A stretch of 7,798 nt of DNA. Origin: an uncultured Actinomycetes bacterium (GTDB lineage: Bacteria; Actinomycetota; Thermoleophilia; Solirubrobacterales; 70-9). Below, in pieces: positions 1 through 6,148 of this stretch. The first letter of the stretch is position 1. Each line of letters opens with the position of its first letter. Below the pieces are notes generated by a model. That model was not told the DNA's origin, made no database searches, and saw only the letters and a program-made list of their open reading frames with translations. The translations under genes and the position numbers were made by a program. The stretch spans positions 1 through 7,798 of the forward strand of contig CAMLHB010000109.1 of the NCBI GenBank assembly GCA_946479725.1, read 5' to 3'.

Positions 1-119
1 ATGCCCTCGTCGCGGGTGGTCGTCTCGTGGACGACGAAGCCGCCCTCGAGCGCCTCGCGGATCCCGAGGCGGACGAGGGGGTGACCGTCGATCACCAGGC
101 AGTGTGGGGGCTCGCTCAG
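1..119 (-). CDS. Response regulator receiver domain, N-terminal fragment (partial)
   Basis: Reading leftward from 119, the translation contains HCLVIDGHPLVRLGIREAL, which matches the first beta strand and first helix of NarL/LuxR-type receiver domains (usual form VLVVDDHPLVREGLRALL). The gene runs off the left edge, so the phosphorylated Asp and any output domain are not visible. An in-frame TGA at 134-132 limits where translation can begin. The only plausible starts are CTG at 119-117 and GTG at 95-93; the GTG would cut into the first beta strand, so CTG is preferred. An ATG at 127-125 is in another frame and reads only three codons before a stop. The usual acidic pair is Asp-Gly here instead of Asp-Asp, so Mg2+ binding may be altered. 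It diverges from the Rrf2 gene; its partner kinase and targets are unknown. The family call rests on about 39 residues. Confidence 0.6.
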   Translation of the reverse strand, partial: MSEPPHCLVIDGHPLVRLGIREALEGGFVVHETTTRDEG

Positions 120-222
120 GACTGCATCCGATCAATCGTTGACGTTCACGGGCACTGGTCGGCACTGTGGGCCACCCGCGGGCCGATCCTACCCAGCCGG
201 GGGGTGCGGTAGAAACCCCCTT
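120..222. promoter_or_regulatory. Divergent intergenic region between receiver-domain gene and Rrf2 regulator
   Basis: This 103-bp gap must hold the promoters for both divergent genes. It contains a direct repeat GGCACTG at 151-157 and 161-167, exactly 10 bp (about one helical turn) apart. A TTGACG resembling a -35 box lies at 139-144, but no good -10 follows at 17 bp. A weak -10-like TAGAAA at 210-215 ends seven bases before the Rrf2 GTG, and no Shine-Dalgarno sequence precedes that start, so a leaderless Rrf2 mRNA is possible. No RNA gene is apparent. Confidence 0.4.
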
Positions 223-621
223 GTGATCTCAATTACCTCAAAGAGCAGGTATGCCGTGGTCGCGATGGCGGAGTTGGCACGCGCCGGCGAGCGCCCGGTG
301 CCGATCAAGGAGCTGGCCGAGCGCCGCGAGATCCCCGAGCAGTTCCTCGAGCAGCTCTTCTCGACCCTGCGACGCAACGGCCTCCTCACCAGCCACCGCG
401 GCATGCGCGGCGGCTACACCCTCTCCCGCCCCGCCGAGGAGATCACCGTCCTCGACGTCGTTCAGGTCCTCGACGGCAAAGTCGGCGACGAGGCCGACGA
501 GGCCGGCGGCATCTGGGCCGAGGGCGTCGCCGCCCTCCGCAAAGTCTTCGGCCAAACCACGATCGCCGAAGTGGCCCGCCGCGAGGCCGAAGAGTCAGGC
601 TCGGGCATGTATTTCATCTAG
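223..621 (+). CDS. Rrf2-family transcriptional regulator, CymR-like
   Basis: A 132-residue winged-helix DNA-binding protein, the usual Rrf2 length. The N-terminus (ITSKSRYAVVAMAELA) fits the family opening. A helix-turn-helix follows at about residues 28-50 (IKELAERREIPEQFLEQL), then the wing with HRGMRGGYTLSRP at 58-70. GTG at 223 is chosen because it begins at the family N-terminus; the frame opens at an ATG at 139, but that adds 28 residues unlike the family. There is no cysteine anywhere, so it cannot carry the [2Fe-2S] cluster of IscR or NsrR. The C-terminus, GSGMYFI, resembles the CymR tail and the CysE C-terminal Ile that inserts into the CysK active site. Since cysK and cysE follow directly, the likely role is control of cysteine synthesis through contact with CysK. 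The family call is firm; the CysK link is inferred from tail and context. The first codons are AT-richer than the rest (TCA, ATT, TCA, AGG, TAT). Confidence 0.9.
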   Translation: MISITSKSRYAVVAMAELARAGERPVPIKELAERREIPEQFLEQLFSTLRRNGLLTSHRGMRGGYTLSRPAEEITVLDVVQVLDGKVGDEADEAGGIWAEGVAALRKVFGQTTIAEVARREAEESGSGMYFI

Positions 622-653
622 CTCGCCTTCGATCGCCCGACTAGACTCGCGCG
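617..653 (+). promoter_or_regulatory. cysK leaderless promoter with candidate dyad operator
   Basis: TAGACT at 642-647 fits the actinobacterial -10 consensus TANNNT. It ends six bases before the cysK ATG, so transcription would begin at or next to the A of ATG. No Shine-Dalgarno sequence is present, which agrees with a leaderless mRNA. An inverted repeat TCTAG (617-621) and CTAGA (641-645) with a 19-bp gap spans the -35 to -10 interval. Its length (29 bp) is similar to that of Rrf2-family operators, and CTAG is usually a rare tetranucleotide. The operator role is inferred; the arms are only 5 bp. Confidence 0.5.
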
Positions 654-1577
654 ATGCGCATCGGAGCTGAGGCCTCGGCCGTCGTCGGCGGAACGCCGAT
701 GGTCCTGCTCGACCGGCTCTCGGAGGGGCTGGCCGGCGAGGTCTGCGTCAAGCTCGAGTACTTCAACCCCGGGGGCTCGGTCAAGGACCGGATCGGGGTG
801 GCGATGATCGACGCCGCCGAGGAGGCGGGGCAGCTCTCGCCGGGCAGGTCGGTGGTGGTCGAGCCGACCAGCGGCAACACCGGGATCGCTCTGGCGATGG
901 TCTGCGCCGCCCGCGGCTACGAGCTGATCCTCACCCTGCCGGAGGGGATGAGCCGGGAGCGGGGGAAGCTGCTGCGCGCCTACGGCGCCGAGGTCCGCGA
1001 GACGCCCTCGCTGGGCGGGATGAACGAGGCGGTGACGCTGGCCGAAGAGATCCGCGAGCAGCGCAAGGGCTTCATGCCGATGCAGTTCTCCAACCCCGCC
1101 AACCCGGAGATCCACCGCCGCACCACCGCCGAGGAGATCTGGAGCGACAGCGACGGCGAGATCGGCGCCTTTGTCGCCGGCGTCGGCACCGGCGGCACGA
1201 TCACCGGGGTCGGCCAGATGCTGCGGGAACGCGCCCCGGACGCCCTCGTCGTCGCGGTCGAGCCGGCCAGCTCTCCGGTTCTCTCCGGCGGCAAACCCGG
1301 CCCGCACAAAATCCAGGGCATCGGCGCCGGCTTCGTCCCTGAGATCCTCGACCGTGGGGTGATCGACGAGGTGCTGGCGGTCGGCGACGAGGAGGCGCTG
1401 GAGACGGCGCGGCGGATCGCTCAGGAGGAGGGGGTGCTGGCGGGGATCTCGGCCGGCGCCAACGTCTGGGCCGCGCTCGAGGTCGCCGCCCGGCCGGAGA
1501 TGGCGGGGAAGAGGGTGGTGACGATCGTCTGCGACTCGGGTGAGCGCTATATGTCCCTACCCTTCTTCTCACCATGA
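654..1577 (+). CDS. cysK: Cysteine synthase (O-acetylserine sulfhydrylase), PLP-dependent
   Basis: This cytoplasmic enzyme converts O-acetyl-L-serine and sulfide to L-cysteine and acetate. The 307 residues match the usual CysK length and show the full fold-type II PLP signature: NPGGSVKDR with the Schiff-base lysine at K44, the substrate loop TSGNTG at 72-77, QFSNPAN at 144-150, the phosphate-binding loop GTGGT at 178-182, GIGAGFVP at 222-229, GISAGAN at 264-270, and CDSGERYMS at 293-301 with the pyridine-contacting serine at 295. ATG 654 gives the normal N-terminus and sits six bases after a -10 box. The gene follows the Rrf2 regulator by 32 bases and overlaps cysE by 4 bases. CysK proteins often bind C-terminal isoleucine peptides in the active site; here the candidate ligand is the Rrf2 tail. 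Cystathionine beta-synthase is less likely because there is no CBS-pair extension. Confidence 0.96.
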   Translation: MRIGAEASAVVGGTPMVLLDRLSEGLAGEVCVKLEYFNPGGSVKDRIGVAMIDAAEEAGQLSPGRSVVVEPTSGNTGIALAMVCAARGYELILTLPEGMSRERGKLLRAYGAEVRETPSLGGMNEAVTLAEEIREQRKGFMPMQFSNPANPEIHRRTTAEEIWSDSDGEIGAFVAGVGTGGTITGVGQMLRERAPDALVVAVEPASSPVLSGGKPGPHKIQGIGAGFVPEILDRGVIDEVLAVGDEEALETARRIAQEEGVLAGISAGANVWAALEVAARPEMAGKRVVTIVCDSGERYMSLPFFSP

Positions 1578-2302
1578 ACCGCTGGAAGAGGCTGGTCGTC
1601 GAGATTCGCGCCGACGTCAGGGCGGCGCGCGAGCGCGACCCTGCCGCCCAGGGGGTCTCGACCTTCGAGATCCTCACCAGCTGGGCCGGGGTGCAGGCGC
1701 TGCTTGCCCACCGCGCCGCCCACGCCCTGCTCGAGGCCGGGGTGCCGCTGCTGCCGCGGACGATCGCCTACCTGACGCGTTCGATCACCGGTGTCGAGAT
1801 CCATCCCGCCGCCCGGATCGGCAACGCCTTCTTCATCGACCACGGCTCCGGCGTCGTGATCGGCGAGACCGCGGTGATCGGCGACTGCGTCACCCTCTAC
1901 CAGGGCGTCACCCTGGGCGGGACCGGGTTTCAGCGCGGCAAGCGCCACCCGACCCTCGGCGACAACGTCACCGTCGGCAGCGGCGCCAAGCTGTTGGGAC
2001 CGATCGCCGTCGGCGACGGGGCGAAGATCGGCGCCAACACCGTCGTCGTCGAGGACGTCCCCCCGGCGGCGACCGTGGTCGGCAACCCCGGTCACCCGGT
2101 GAAGCTGGAAGGGAAGCGGGTCGAAGGCCCCGACGCCGACTGGATCCATCTGCCCGACCCGATCGCCGACGCGATCAAGGTGCTCTCGGAGCGGATCGCC
2201 GACCTCGAGCAGCGGCTGGCGCGGCTCGACGGCGGCGACGGCCCCTCGGCCGAGGTGGCGAAGATCGAGCCCCGCCAGGGGCGCTCCTCGGCCGGCGGCT
2301 GA
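1574..2302 (+). CDS. cysE: Serine O-acetyltransferase
   Basis: Transfers acetyl from acetyl-CoA to L-serine, giving the O-acetylserine that CysK consumes. The 242 residues are of the short form, with a reduced N-terminal helical domain containing the conserved RDPA (D22). A left-handed beta helix of hexapeptide repeats spans about 73-170. Catalytic residues by alignment with the E. coli enzyme are H90 ([11 protein letters not shown]) and H125 (KRHP); E75 stands where E. coli has D143. TLGGTG at 113-118 and the GNPGHPVK turn at 170-177 are also typical. After LPDP at 193-196 comes a helix of about 25 residues likely to form a coiled coil ([19 protein letters not shown]), then a Gly/Ser-rich end, RSSAGG. 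There is no C-terminal isoleucine, so the classical cysteine-synthase docking peptide is absent. ATG 1574 overlaps the cysK stop (ATGA) and lacks its own Shine-Dalgarno sequence, indicating translational coupling. Confidence 0.95.
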   Translation: MNRWKRLVVEIRADVRAARERDPAAQGVSTFEILTSWAGVQALLAHRAAHALLEAGVPLLPRTIAYLTRSITGVEIHPAARIGNAFFIDHGSGVVIGETAVIGDCVTLYQGVTLGGTGFQRGKRHPTLGDNVTVGSGAKLLGPIAVGDGAKIGANTVVVEDVPPAATVVGNPGHPVKLEGKRVEGPDADWIHLPDPIADAIKVLSERIADLEQRLARLDGGDGPSAEVAKIEPRQGRSSAGG

Positions 2303-2340
2303 GTCACCCGCGGCAAGCCGATTCCGCCGCCGGGCTGCGG

Positions 2341-2376
2341 TAGCTTGCGGCCGCCACCCGTCCCTCGTCCGAAAGG
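2341..2376 (+). promoter_or_regulatory. Promoter -10 and ribosome-binding site for the lipoprotein gene
   Basis: TAGCTT at 2341-2346 fits the TANNNT -10 form, with no clear -35. A Shine-Dalgarno sequence GAAAGG at 2371-2376 sits five bases before the TTG start at 2382 and decides that start. The remainder of the 79-bp gap after cysE holds only a weak GC-rich hairpin (CCGC and GCGG around 2326-2340) that could end cysE transcription; there is no T-run. Confidence 0.45.
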
Positions 2377-2381
2377 CACTC

Positions 2382-2969
2382 TTGAGAAAGCTGCATCTGC
2401 TGCTCCTGCCCGCGCTCCTGCTCGTCCTCGGCCTCGCCGCCTGCGGCGGCGGCGAAAGCGCCGAAGAAAAGATCGTCAGCACGATCGAAGAATCGGCGAC
2501 CGGCAACGACCCCGCGCTCTGCGACGAAACCCAGACGCTGAACTTCATGGAACAGACCAACTCCGGCAGCGGCAAGGAAGCCGAAAAGGAATGCGAAGAA
2601 GAAACCAAGGAAGAAGGCAGCAACGACCCTGACTCGGTCAACGTCAGCAAGGTCGAAGCCGACGGCGACAAGGCGAGCGCCGACGTCGAATTCAAGGGCG
2701 GCACCTTCGACGGGCAGACGCTCGAAGTCGCGCTGGTCGAAGAAGACGGCGACTGGAAGCTGAATGAACTGACCGGGTTCGTCAATTTCGACCCGGGTCC
2801 CTTCGTCGCCGAACTCGCCAAGCAGCTCGAAGAAGAACCGCAGATCGAAGCGGAAACCGCCAGCTGCATCATCGAAGGGATCGAAGGGCTGAAAGCCGCT
2901 GACCTGGAAGCGATGGTGATCGAAAACAACACCGAACCGATCGTCGAAATCGCCGAAGGCTGCGAATAG
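2382..2969 (+). CDS. Acidic secreted lipoprotein of unknown function
   Basis: The 195-residue product begins with a lipoprotein signal: positive R2 K3, a leucine-rich core at 4-18, and the lipobox LAAC with the lipidated cysteine at C21. A mature chain of about 175 residues would be anchored outside the membrane. It is extremely acidic (35 Glu, 12 Asp against 11 Lys and 2 Arg in the precursor). Besides C21 there are four cysteines (47, 71, 162, 194), enough for two disulfides. The middle (about 85-135, ending EDGDWKLNELTGFV) reads like a small alpha+beta domain resembling NTF2/DUF4878-type secreted proteins, but I cannot name a family. The TTG start is supported by GAAAGG five bases upstream. 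Every glutamate codon is GAA (35 of 35), unlike neighbouring genes, which use GAG. It has its own promoter and lies between cysE and pcrA with no evident link to either. The lipoprotein call is firm; the function is unknown. Confidence 0.85.
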   Translation: MRKLHLLLLPALLLVLGLAACGGGESAEEKIVSTIEESATGNDPALCDETQTLNFMEQTNSGSGKEAEKECEEETKEEGSNDPDSVNVSKVEADGDKASADVEFKGGTFDGQTLEVALVEEDGDWKLNELTGFVNFDPGPFVAELAKQLEEEPQIEAETASCIIEGIEGLKAADLEAMVIENNTEPIVEIAEGCE

Positions 2970-2974
2970 CAGCC

Positions 2975-2986
2975 GGCCCGCGGGCC
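2975..2986. repeat. 12-bp perfect palindrome downstream of lipoprotein gene
   Basis: GGCCCGCGGGCC reads the same on both strands and lies five bases after the lipoprotein stop. It could add to transcription termination together with the hairpin that follows it. In DNA this GC-rich, such palindromes are common by chance. Confidence 0.3.
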
Positions 2987-3016
2987 CCCGCCGAGCGCAT
3001 GGCTATGCTCGGCGGG
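2987..3016. repeat. 10-bp inverted repeat over the pcrA promoter and start
   Basis: CCCGCCGAGC (2987-2996) and GCTCGGCGGG (3007-3016) are exact reverse complements around a 10-base loop. The right arm covers the end of the -10 box and the first base of the pcrA GTG. It may be a terminator-like stem for the lipoprotein transcript or an operator for pcrA. It does not resemble the actinobacterial LexA box (CGAAC-N4-GTTCG), so an SOS role is not supported. A 10-bp stem is expected about once by chance in a window of this size and GC content; the location is what makes it notable. Confidence 0.5.
3004..3009 (+). promoter_or_regulatory. pcrA -10 box (leaderless)
   Basis: TATGCT fits TANNNT and ends exactly six bases before the pcrA GTG, the same spacing as at cysK. 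No Shine-Dalgarno sequence precedes the GTG, so the mRNA is probably leaderless. No -35 box is recognisable. Confidence 0.5.
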
Positions 3017-5283
3017 TGAGCCTGCAGGAGCAGTTCGACGCGGATCCGGAGGTGGATCCGCAGCAGCAATCGGCGGCGCCGACCGAGCCCGGCGGCGATC
3101 GCGTCGAGCGGCTGCTGGCGGGGCTGAACGGGCCGCAGCGGAAAGCGGTCGAGCACGGCGAGGGGCCGCTGCTGGTCCTCGCCGGCGCCGGCTCGGGCAA
3201 GACCCGGGTCCTCACCCACCGGATCGCCTTCCTGCTCGCCACCGGCGCCGCCCGCCCCGGCGAGATTCTCGCGATCACCTTCACCAACAAAGCCGCGGCG
3301 GAGATGCGGGAGCGGGTCGGCCAGCTGATCGGCCGCTCGGTGCGGGCGATGTGGGTGACGACCTTCCATTCCGCCTGCGCGCGGATGCTGCGGGTCGAGG
3401 CCGAGCGGCTCGGCTACTCGAAGGGCTTCACGATCTACGACCAGGCCGACTCGCTGCGGATGCTGAAACGGTGCCTGACCGAGCTCGGGGTCGACCCGAA
3501 ACGGTTCCCGCCGCGGGCGATCCACGCGAAGATCTCCGGCGCCAAGAACCAGCTGATCGACTCCGACACCTACAACGAAACCACCCACGGTGAATTCGAG
3601 GAGATCGTTGCCGAAGCGTTCCCGCTCTACGAGAAACGGATGCGCGAAGCCAACGCGATGGACTTCGACGATCTGCTCGTCCGCACCGTCAACGTCATCG
3701 AGCTCTCCGAGGAGGCGCGGGAGCGCTGGCGCCGCACCTTCCGCCACATTCTCGTCGACGAGTACCAGGACACCAACCACGTCCAGTACCGGCTGCTCCA
3801 GCTGCTGGCCGGCGAGCACAAGGACCTGATGGTGGTGGGGGACGATTCGCAGTCGATCTACGGCTTCCGCCACGCCGACGTCCGCAACATCCTTGACTTC
3901 GAAGAGGACTTCGAGGACGCGGCGGTGGTCAAGCTCGAGCAGAACTACCGCTCGACGCAGACGATCCTCTCCGCCGCCAACGCGGTGATCGAACGCAACC
4001 GCGAGGGCCTGAAGAAGGAGCTCTGGACCGAAGATGAGGGGGGCGACTCGGTCCAGCTCAACGAGCTGACCGACGAGCACGAGGAGGCGCGCTGGGTCGC
4101 CGGCGAGATCGAACGGCTGGAAGAGGAGCATGGGGTCGACCGCTCCGAGGTGGCGATCTTCTACCGGACCAACGCGATGAGTCGGGTGCTGGAGGACACG
4201 CTGCAACGCTTCGACGTCTCCTACCAGGTGATCGGCGGCACCAAGTTCTACGAACGGGCAGAGATCAAGGACGCGATCGCCTACCTCAGCCTGCTCGTCA
4301 ACCCGGCTGACCTCGTTTCCTTCGGCCGCGTCGTCAACTCGCCGCGGCGGGGGATCGGCAACACGACGCAGAGCCGCGTCGCCTCCTACGTCAACACCAC
4401 CGGGATGCCGGTCTGGGAGGTGATCGAGCGGGCCGAGGAGGTGTCCGGCCTCTCCGGCGCGGCGATCAAGTCGCTCGGCCGCTTCTACGAGATGATGGCG
4501 GGGCTGCGCGAACGCGCCGACGAAGGCGGCCCGGTGGCGACCCTGCTGAAGGCGGTGCTGCACGAGAGCGGCTATCTGGAGGCGCTGGCGGCGGAGCGGA
4601 CGATCGAGGCCGAAGGGCGGGCGGAAAACCTGGAAACGCTGATCGCCGGCGCCGCCGAGTTCGACATCGAGCGCGAACGCGAGGGGGAGAGCGAGATCTC
4701 GCCGCTGGAGGAGTACCTGCAGCAGATCTCCCTCTACACCGAGCAGGACGGCCTCGCCTCCGAGGGCGGGCTGGTGACGCTGATGACCCTGCACAACGCC
4801 AAGGGGTTGGAGTACGACACGGTCTTCATCGTCGGCTGCGAGGAGGGCGCCTTCCCGCATCTGCGGGCGCTCGAAGAGGGCGGCGAAGAAGAGGAGCGGC
4901 GGCTCTGTTACGTCGGCATCACCCGCGCCCGCAAACGCCTCTACATGACCTGGGCGCGCGAGCGGCGCCTCTTCGGCCGGGCCGAGCACAACCTGCCCTC
5001 GCGCTTCGTCGACGAGCTGCCGAGCGAGCTGACCGAGAGCCACTCGACCGCCGCCCGCAGCCTCGGGACCAGCTGGAGCGTCTCGGTCGCCGACGAGGTG
5101 ACACCGGCGCAGGCAGTTGGCCCGGCGCTGGCGCTGCAGACCGGCGACGACGTCGTCCACGCCAGCTTCGGCGACGGCGTCGTCACCGCGGTCGAGCCCG
5201 GCGGCGTGGTCGTCGTCCGCTTCTCCGGCGATGGCTCCGAGCGCAAGCTGATGGCCGACTACGCCCCGATCCGGAGGCGCTGA
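3016..5283 (+). CDS. pcrA: ATP-dependent 3'-5' DNA helicase, PcrA/UvrD family (superfamily 1A)
   Basis: A 755-residue helicase of typical PcrA length. All SF1A motifs are present: Q motif LNGPQRKAV (37-45), Walker A AGAGSGKT (56-63), motif Ia ITFTNKAA (87-94), motif II VDEYQD (247-252), motif [18 protein letters not shown] (273-287), motif IV QNYRST (309-314), motif V around [10 protein letters not shown] (592-601) and motif [13 protein letters not shown] (633-643). Family members unwind DNA with 3'-5' polarity in nucleotide excision repair, removal of recombinase filaments and clearing of replication-transcription conflicts. Residues about 707-755 ([14 protein letters not shown]... ending YAPIRR) form the C-terminal Tudor-like domain that in PcrA/UvrD contacts RNA polymerase. 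The acidic N-terminal extension of about 30 residues is ordinary for actinobacteria. GTG 3016 is favoured by the -10 box at leaderless spacing. The stop lies one base before folD, whose Shine-Dalgarno sequence is inside the pcrA coding end. Confidence 0.96.
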   Translation: MSLQEQFDADPEVDPQQQSAAPTEPGGDRVERLLAGLNGPQRKAVEHGEGPLLVLAGAGSGKTRVLTHRIAFLLATGAARPGEILAITFTNKAAAEMRERVGQLIGRSVRAMWVTTFHSACARMLRVEAERLGYSKGFTIYDQADSLRMLKRCLTELGVDPKRFPPRAIHAKISGAKNQLIDSDTYNETTHGEFEEIVAEAFPLYEKRMREANAMDFDDLLVRTVNVIELSEEARERWRRTFRHILVDEYQDTNHVQYRLLQLLAGEHKDLMVVGDDSQSIYGFRHADVRNILDFEEDFEDAAVVKLEQNYRSTQTILSAANAVIERNREGLKKELWTEDEGGDSVQLNELTDEHEEARWVAGEIERLEEEHGVDRSEVAIFYRTNAMSRVLEDTLQRFDVSYQVIGGTKFYERAEIKDAIAYLSLLVNPADLVSFGRVVNSPRRGIGNTTQSRVASYVNTTGMPVWEVIERAEEVSGLSGAAIKSLGRFYEMMAGLRERADEGGPVATLLKAVLHESGYLEALAAERTIEAEGRAENLETLIAGAAEFDIEREREGESEISPLEEYLQQISLYTEQDGLASEGGLVTLMTLHNAKGLEYDTVFIVGCEEGAFPHLRALEEGGEEEERRLCYVGITRARKRLYMTWARERRLFGRAEHNLPSRFVDELPSELTESHSTAARSLGTSWSVSVADEVTPAQAVGPALALQTGDDVVHASFGDGVVTAVEPGGVVVVRFSGDGSERKLMADYAPIRRR
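5273..5277 (+). promoter_or_regulatory. folD ribosome-binding site inside pcrA
   Basis: GGAGG lies seven bases before the folD GTG at 5285 and inside the last codons of pcrA. It fixes the folD start and implies that folD is translated from the pcrA transcript. Confidence 0.75.
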
Positions 5284-5284
5284 G

Positions 5285-6136
5285 GTGGCGGCACGGGTGA
5301 TCGACGGCAAGGCCGTCGCGGCCGCGGTCCGCGAGCGGGTCAAGGTCGACGTCGCCGCCTACGTCGAGGAGGCGGGGCGGGTGCCCGGTCTCGCGACCGT
5401 CCTGGTCGGCGAGGATGCCGCCTCCCAGGTCTACGTGGGGATGAAGCGGCGCAACACCGAGGAGGCGGGGATGCACTCGATCCACCACGAGTACGACGCC
5501 TCGATTCGCGAGGGGGAGTTGCTGGAGCTGGTCCGCGGCCTGAACGAGGACGACGAGGTCGACGGCATCCTGGTCCAGCTTCCGCTGCCCGCCCACATCG
5601 ACGAGAACACGATCGTCGCCGCCATCGACCCCGAGAAGGACGTCGACGGCCTGACCCCGATCAACGCCGGCCGTCTCGCCCACGGAGATCCGGGACTCGT
5701 TCCCTGCACGCCGGCGGGCGTGATGGAGCTGCTCGCCCACGAGGGAGTCGAGCTGGAGGGAGCCGAGGCGGTGGTCGTCGGCCGCTCGAAGCTGGTCGGG
5801 GTGCCGGTCGCCCGCCTCTTGCTGCAGGCGAACGCGACGGTGACGATCTGCCACTCGCGGACCCGCGACCTCGACGCCACCTGCCGCCGCGCCGACGTCC
5901 TCGTCGCCGCGGTCGGAGTGCCAAGGCTCCTGGGAGTGGAGGCGGTGAAACCGGGCGCCGTGGTCATCGACGTCGGCGTCAACCGGCTCGAGGAGGGCCT
6001 GGTCGGCGACGTCGACTACGAGCCGGTCGCCGAGGTCGCCGCCGCGATCACGCCGGTTCCCGGAGGAGTCGGCCCGATGACGATCGCCATGCTTCTCTCC
6101 AACACGCTCCAGGCCGCCAGGGCTCGAACCACCTGA
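5285..6136 (+). CDS. folD: Bifunctional methylenetetrahydrofolate dehydrogenase / methenyltetrahydrofolate cyclohydrolase
   Basis: Cytoplasmic one-carbon enzyme: it oxidises 5,10-methylene-THF with NADP+ to 5,10-methenyl-THF, then hydrolyses that to 10-formyl-THF for purine and formyl-Met-tRNA synthesis. The 283 residues match the family length. Seen in the sequence: N-terminal IDGKAVA (6-12), the catalytic YxxxK with Y50 and K54 ([10 protein letters not shown]), [10 protein letters not shown] (93-102), KDVDGL with D121 (118-123), the dinucleotide-binding [12 protein letters not shown] (163-174), IDVGVNR (228-234) and the C-terminal [10 protein letters not shown] (257-266). GTG 5285 gives the normal N-terminus and has GGAGG at a good distance. 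It starts one base after the pcrA stop, so the two are co-transcribed and probably translationally coupled; no functional link between helicase and folate enzyme is evident. No missing active-site residue was noticed. Confidence 0.96.
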   Translation: MAARVIDGKAVAAAVRERVKVDVAAYVEEAGRVPGLATVLVGEDAASQVYVGMKRRNTEEAGMHSIHHEYDASIREGELLELVRGLNEDDEVDGILVQLPLPAHIDENTIVAAIDPEKDVDGLTPINAGRLAHGDPGLVPCTPAGVMELLAHEGVELEGAEAVVVGRSKLVGVPVARLLLQANATVTICHSRTRDLDATCRRADVLVAAVGVPRLLGVEAVKPGAVVIDVGVNRLEEGLVGDVDYEPVAEVAAAITPVPGGVGPMTIAMLLSNTLQAARARTT

Positions 6137-6148
6137 CCTTGGCCAGGC

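Noticed and set aside
139..222. An N-terminal extension of the Rrf2 protein from ATG 139
   Set aside because: The 28 added residues (Gly/Pro/Arg-rich) do not belong to the family, and the usual Rrf2 N-terminus begins at GTG 223.
618..1307. A minus-strand frame of 229 codons antisense to cysK
   Set aside because: It has no motif, and cysK on the other strand is complete.
654..1577. A cystathionine beta-synthase reading of cysK
   Set aside because: The length of 307 residues, the absence of CBS-pair domains and the neighbouring cysE favour cysteine synthase.
1540..2343. A plus-strand frame of 267 codons overlapping cysE
   Set aside because: It is an Arg/Ala/Gly-rich shifted frame of cysE; the true frame has the catalytic His residues and hexapeptide repeats.
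1547..2932. A minus-strand open frame of 461 codons across cysE and the lipoprotein gene
   Set aside because: It is antisense to two well-supported genes, and its sequence is Ser/Arg/Gly-biased without motifs.
2869..5343. A minus-strand open frame of 824 codons, the longest in the window, covering all of pcrA
   Set aside because: Its product is low-complexity (runs of Leu, Val, Asp, Arg, Gly) with no recognisable domain, while the opposite strand has every SF1A helicase motif. Long antisense frames are usual for GC-rich codon use.
6132..6147. Small dyad around TTGGCCAGG just after folD as a terminator
   Set aside because: Only four pairs flank a palindromic TGGCCA and there is no T-run; too weak to list.
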